The translations under genes and the position numbers were made by a program. A stretch of DNA of 64,000 nucleotides, taken from contig NC_080071.1 in the NCBI RefSeq assembly GCF_949987535.1, positions 24,389,032 to 24,453,031 of the forward strand, given 5' to 3'. Shown in pieces: positions 61,200 through 64,000 of this stretch (positions are counted from its first letter, which is position 1; each line of letters begins with the position of its first letter). The notes below the pieces were generated by a model that worked only from the letters and a program-made list of their open reading frames with translations, was not told the DNA's origin and made no database searches. This stretch comes from Balaenoptera acutorostrata (lineage: Eukaryota > Chordata > Mammalia > Artiodactyla > Balaenopteridae).

Positions 61200-62000
61200 T
61201 CAAAATCTCTAAACTTAGTCCAATTTTCTCCCAAATTCCAGACCTGGATTTTCCAAATGTTTGCCACTGAAGTCCCTTTTGATAGTTCAGATGCCTTGGC
61301 CCCAAATCTGAACAACTCATTTCATCTTCCAAATCTCTCCTACCATATTTCTGTTAAAGGCATTACCTTTTTTCCAGTTCCCAAGGCTTAAAAATCTCAG
61401 TTATCTTTTCGTTATGTCCAGACTATTAAGTGTTATACCTTCACAACTTGGAACTGTCTCATCGATTTGAGCTCTCACTTTCATTCCTATTCAACTCTGG
61501 TTGAAATAACATGAATTTGCTGAAACTATTGCAGAGAATCTCCGGAGCTCCATGTTCCCCAACATACTACAGACCAACTCTTTTTGCCAAACATGTTTCT
61601 GTCTTCCTCAAGTATTTGATGGTTTCTGGCTTCCAACTATACAGCTGAAACTTCTCAGCCTGACCCAGGGAATTCCAGGATCAAAACCCAGCATAAACAT
61701 TATTGCTATTTTCATTGTAAAATAAAATTTCTCATGATCTCCTAACATTATTCATGTATTTACAACTCTGCACTTTGCAAGTCTTTGCTTTCTCTGTTTC
61801 CCTTGCATGTGTAGCTTTCCTCTAGCCCAACTTTTTGAAATCAAATGCCACTTTATGAAGTTTTTCTTAATTCCCACCCTCGTATTAAGGTAGACCTTGT
61901 TGGGCCTTCCTCTGGCACTTACATTTGACTTTGTGTCACTTATTTTTGTATAGTTCTGATTGCCTTGTGAGATTTTCAGATATATTATTTATTCAATTTA
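61200..62000 (+). mobile_element. L2 LINE, long 3' fragment
   Basis: L2 phrases over 800 bases: CCAAATTCCAGACCTGGATT, AACTCATTTCATCTTCCAAA, TTTCTGTTAAAGGCATTACC, CCAAGGCTTAAAAATCTCAG, AATTCCCACCCTCGTATTAA, GGTAGACCTTGTTGGGCCTT, CTGGCACTTACATTTGACTT and TTTGTATAGTTCTGATTG. The ORF2 C-terminal part is present but frame-broken. Confidence 0.7.
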
Positions 62001-62839
62001 GAGTTCACTATAGCAACTATTATAATAAACTTTAATATGAAAGGTATTTTAAATGAATAAATTTCTACATACCTAAACAGTTTACACATGACTCTATAGA
62101 AATTATTATCTATCAATAAAGTAAGTCTCAGAGTGAAACTCAGATTTTTTTCCAACCTTTTATCTGATTTCATACTGTTTAATCTTCAGAATATTTCTTT
62201 TGGAATACTTCATGAATCGCTTCAAAACTATTAGTATAATGCTATATAGTTTACAAATAAAATTATTGCTGAGATATACCTAATGAGTGGCCATTGTTTT
62301 TAAAAAGAAATGTGCAAGACAAACAACCCTTTTTCCTCCTGTAGACAGCTGATGCTTAAGACTGAGGTATCTACCTGGGGACCCTCGAAGTAGCCAGCTT
62401 AAGAGGATACGCCTAGAGGCTGAAGTAGAGATACATAAAAATAAGAACAACCTGGGTCCATGACTACATAGCTGAGCTGTTGAGTTACCAACTCTGGATA
62501 TGTTCTACCTCCAAACTTTCTGTTATATAAATTAACAAATCCTTTGTTGTATAGGCCCCTTGTAAGAAGATTTTGTTACTCTGGGCCCAAAACAAAAAGA
62601 ATGGCACAGGAATTCAGAGAAATGAGTTGATGATAGACACAAGATCTCAGGGAGAGAAAGGGGCAGATAAAGAGAATAGAGTCATAGAGACTTTCAAATT
62701 TTATGAGCTAGGCTATATTTCTTTTGATTAGCCATTAATTTCCTTATCTCTTTTAAAAATATATTTCTATTTTGTTTGAGTTAGGAAATGGATTTCACGT
62801 TCTTGAATCCAACTGTGTCCTAAAAAGGAAAACATATAT
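62001..62839. other. Unassigned AT-rich stretch
   Basis: No gene or repeat family recognised. Confidence 0.35.
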
Positions 62840-63015
62840 TATCACATTCAATTAATCATGACGATAACTATGTAAGTAAAATATTAGTATTCCCTCCATT
62901 TTAGAGATGAGAAAATTGAGGGTTGCAAAGGTCATAGTCAGTAACCCAAGGAAAATTTGAACTTGAACCCAGATTTTCTGACTAAAAAGCTATTCTTTTT
63001 CACCATACTATGTCC
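62840..63015 (-). mobile_element. MIR SINE
   Basis: Reversed MIR: CCCTCCATTTTAGAGATGAG, AAAATTGAGGGTTGCAAAGG, GTAACCCAAGGAAAATTTGA, ACTTGAACCCAGATTTTCTG and TTTTTCACCATACTATG. Confidence 0.85.
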
Positions 63016-63360
63016 TTCCCATTGCATTCATTTCATTGCCTCATCATAGCCTTTTACTTCCAATTTCTCCCAGTAACATCAATTATATCACCTCTTTGGC
63101 TTCACAACAATGAAGTTCTTTTCTAGCCCATTATATATTTTGTGTCCCAATTCATTCAATATAGCATAGTTTTTCATCTTGGAGTATTTATTAAAGCTGC
63201 CTTCCTTTTCCTCACTGTTCATCAGCCACAGGTATTGTTAAAGTCAAGCAAGTACCAGAGCAGCCAGTTCAGATACAACTGGAAACACATCATTCTGTTT
63301 CAAACTTAAGATCCTCAAAGCCCATAGAACCAATAGTGGAGGCCAATTAGGAGTATGATT
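63016..63360. other. Unassigned stretch
   Basis: Nothing recognised. Confidence 0.35.
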
Positions 63361-63377
63361 AAACTAAATATGATCTT

Positions 63378-63717
63378 TTTAAAATTTATTTATTTATTAA
63401 TTTAATTTATTTATTTTTAGCTGCATTGGGTCTTCGTTGCTGCACGCGGGCTTTCTCTAGCTGCGGCAAGCAGGGGCTTCTCTTCGTTGTGGTGTGCGGG
63501 CTTCTCATTGCGGTGGCTTCTCTTGCTGCGGAGCACCGGCTCTAGGCACACGGGCTTCAGTAGTTGTGGCTTGCAGGCTCTAGAGCGCAGGCTCAGTAGT
63601 TGTGGCTCACAGGCTTAGTTGCTCCACGGCATGTGGGATCTTCCCAGACCAGGGCTCAAACCCGTTTCCCCTGCATTGGCAGGCGGATTCTTAACCACTG
63701 CACCACCAGGGAAGCCC
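63378..63717 (-). mobile_element. CHR-2 type SINE (long subfamily), antisense
   Basis: On the minus strand it begins GGGCTTCCCTGGTGGTGCAG and runs through both ACAACTACTGA body units to a TTTATTTATTAATT tail (as read on plus). A perfect 17-bp target-site duplication AAACTAAATATGATCTT lies at 63361-63377 and 63718-63734. The 109-codon frame at 63619-63948 starts inside it and is not a gene. Confidence 0.97.
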
Positions 63718-63734
63718 AAACTAAATATGATCTT

Positions 63735-64000
63735 AACTTTGACATCTCCACACATTTTGCCTCTTCCTACTTTCTCCTACTTCAATAAATTCAATGCATT
63801 AACCATTTATTTAGTGTGTGCCAAAGTGAAAGGTACCATCCTTGTCTTTGAGAAGCTTATACAGTGGAGGAAAGAGACACATAGACAACTCAGAGAAGAA
63901 AAGCAAAGAGCACCACTTTCCACTATTTCCATAAACAGGAACAATTGATCCCTACACATGGCTAGCCTAATCACTCTCCTTGAAGCTTTGAACTATCTTT
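63735..64000. other. Unassigned end of window
   Basis: The phrase ACCATTTATTTAGTGTGTGC...AAAGGTACCATCCTTGTCTT...GAGAAGCTTATACAGTGG (about 63800-63870) resembles a reversed L2/MIR3 tail, but it is short. Confidence 0.4.

Overview
This window reads as mammalian, AT-rich, non-coding nuclear DNA, most probably from a whale or dolphin (Cetacea). The pointers are seven copies of the long tRNA-derived CHR-2 type SINE (head GGGCTTCCCTGGTGG), one short CHR-1-like SINE and several 3' ends of the cetartiodactyl L1 family. I saw no ruminant BovB or Bov-tA signature. Hippopotamus is not excluded from sequence alone.

I found no protein-coding gene, rRNA, genuine tRNA gene, CRISPR array or bacterial-type operon that I can support. 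The open reading frames are short. Most of the longer ones are chance readings through SINEs, microsatellites or decayed L1 ORF2. The window is best read as intergenic or intronic sequence. The one weak exon-like stretch (about 6512-6696) is listed as a lead only.

Layout. 0-8 kb: CHR-2 SINE, L2 and MIR fossils, a CHR-1-like SINE and a hAT-type DNA transposon with visible terminal repeats. 8-14.5 kb: a 5'-truncated L1 with a long readable ORF2 remnant, a split older L1 around an antisense L1, MIR and L2 copies, and an L1 3' UTR with an unusual internal tandem and inverted expansion. 15.8-24.7 kb: dense L1, including an antisense L1 that received two CHR-2 SINEs and a younger L1 tail, followed by an old sense-strand L1. 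24.7-34.9 kb: MIR and L2 fragments, an unresolved ancient repeat, a GATA microsatellite and two young L1 tails, one of which grew a TA microsatellite. 34.9-42.1 kb: about 7 kb with no repeat I recognise. 42-58 kb: L2 and MIR fossils, three CHR-2 SINEs and simple repeats. 58-60.2 kb: L1 tails, then about 1.1 kb of unique sequence carrying an X-box-like site, a 33-bp near-perfect palindrome and a POU-type palindrome, the best regulatory candidate here. 60.2-64 kb: compound microsatellite, MIR, a long L2, MIR and an antisense CHR-2 SINE with a perfect 17-bp target-site duplication.

No genes work together here. The window records successive waves of retroposition: L2 and MIR, then old L1 and hAT, then cetartiodactyl L1 and CHR SINEs. 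I did not find a novel multi-gene system. Repeat family names come from recognising consensus-like phrases by eye, so boundaries are approximate unless a target-site duplication is cited.
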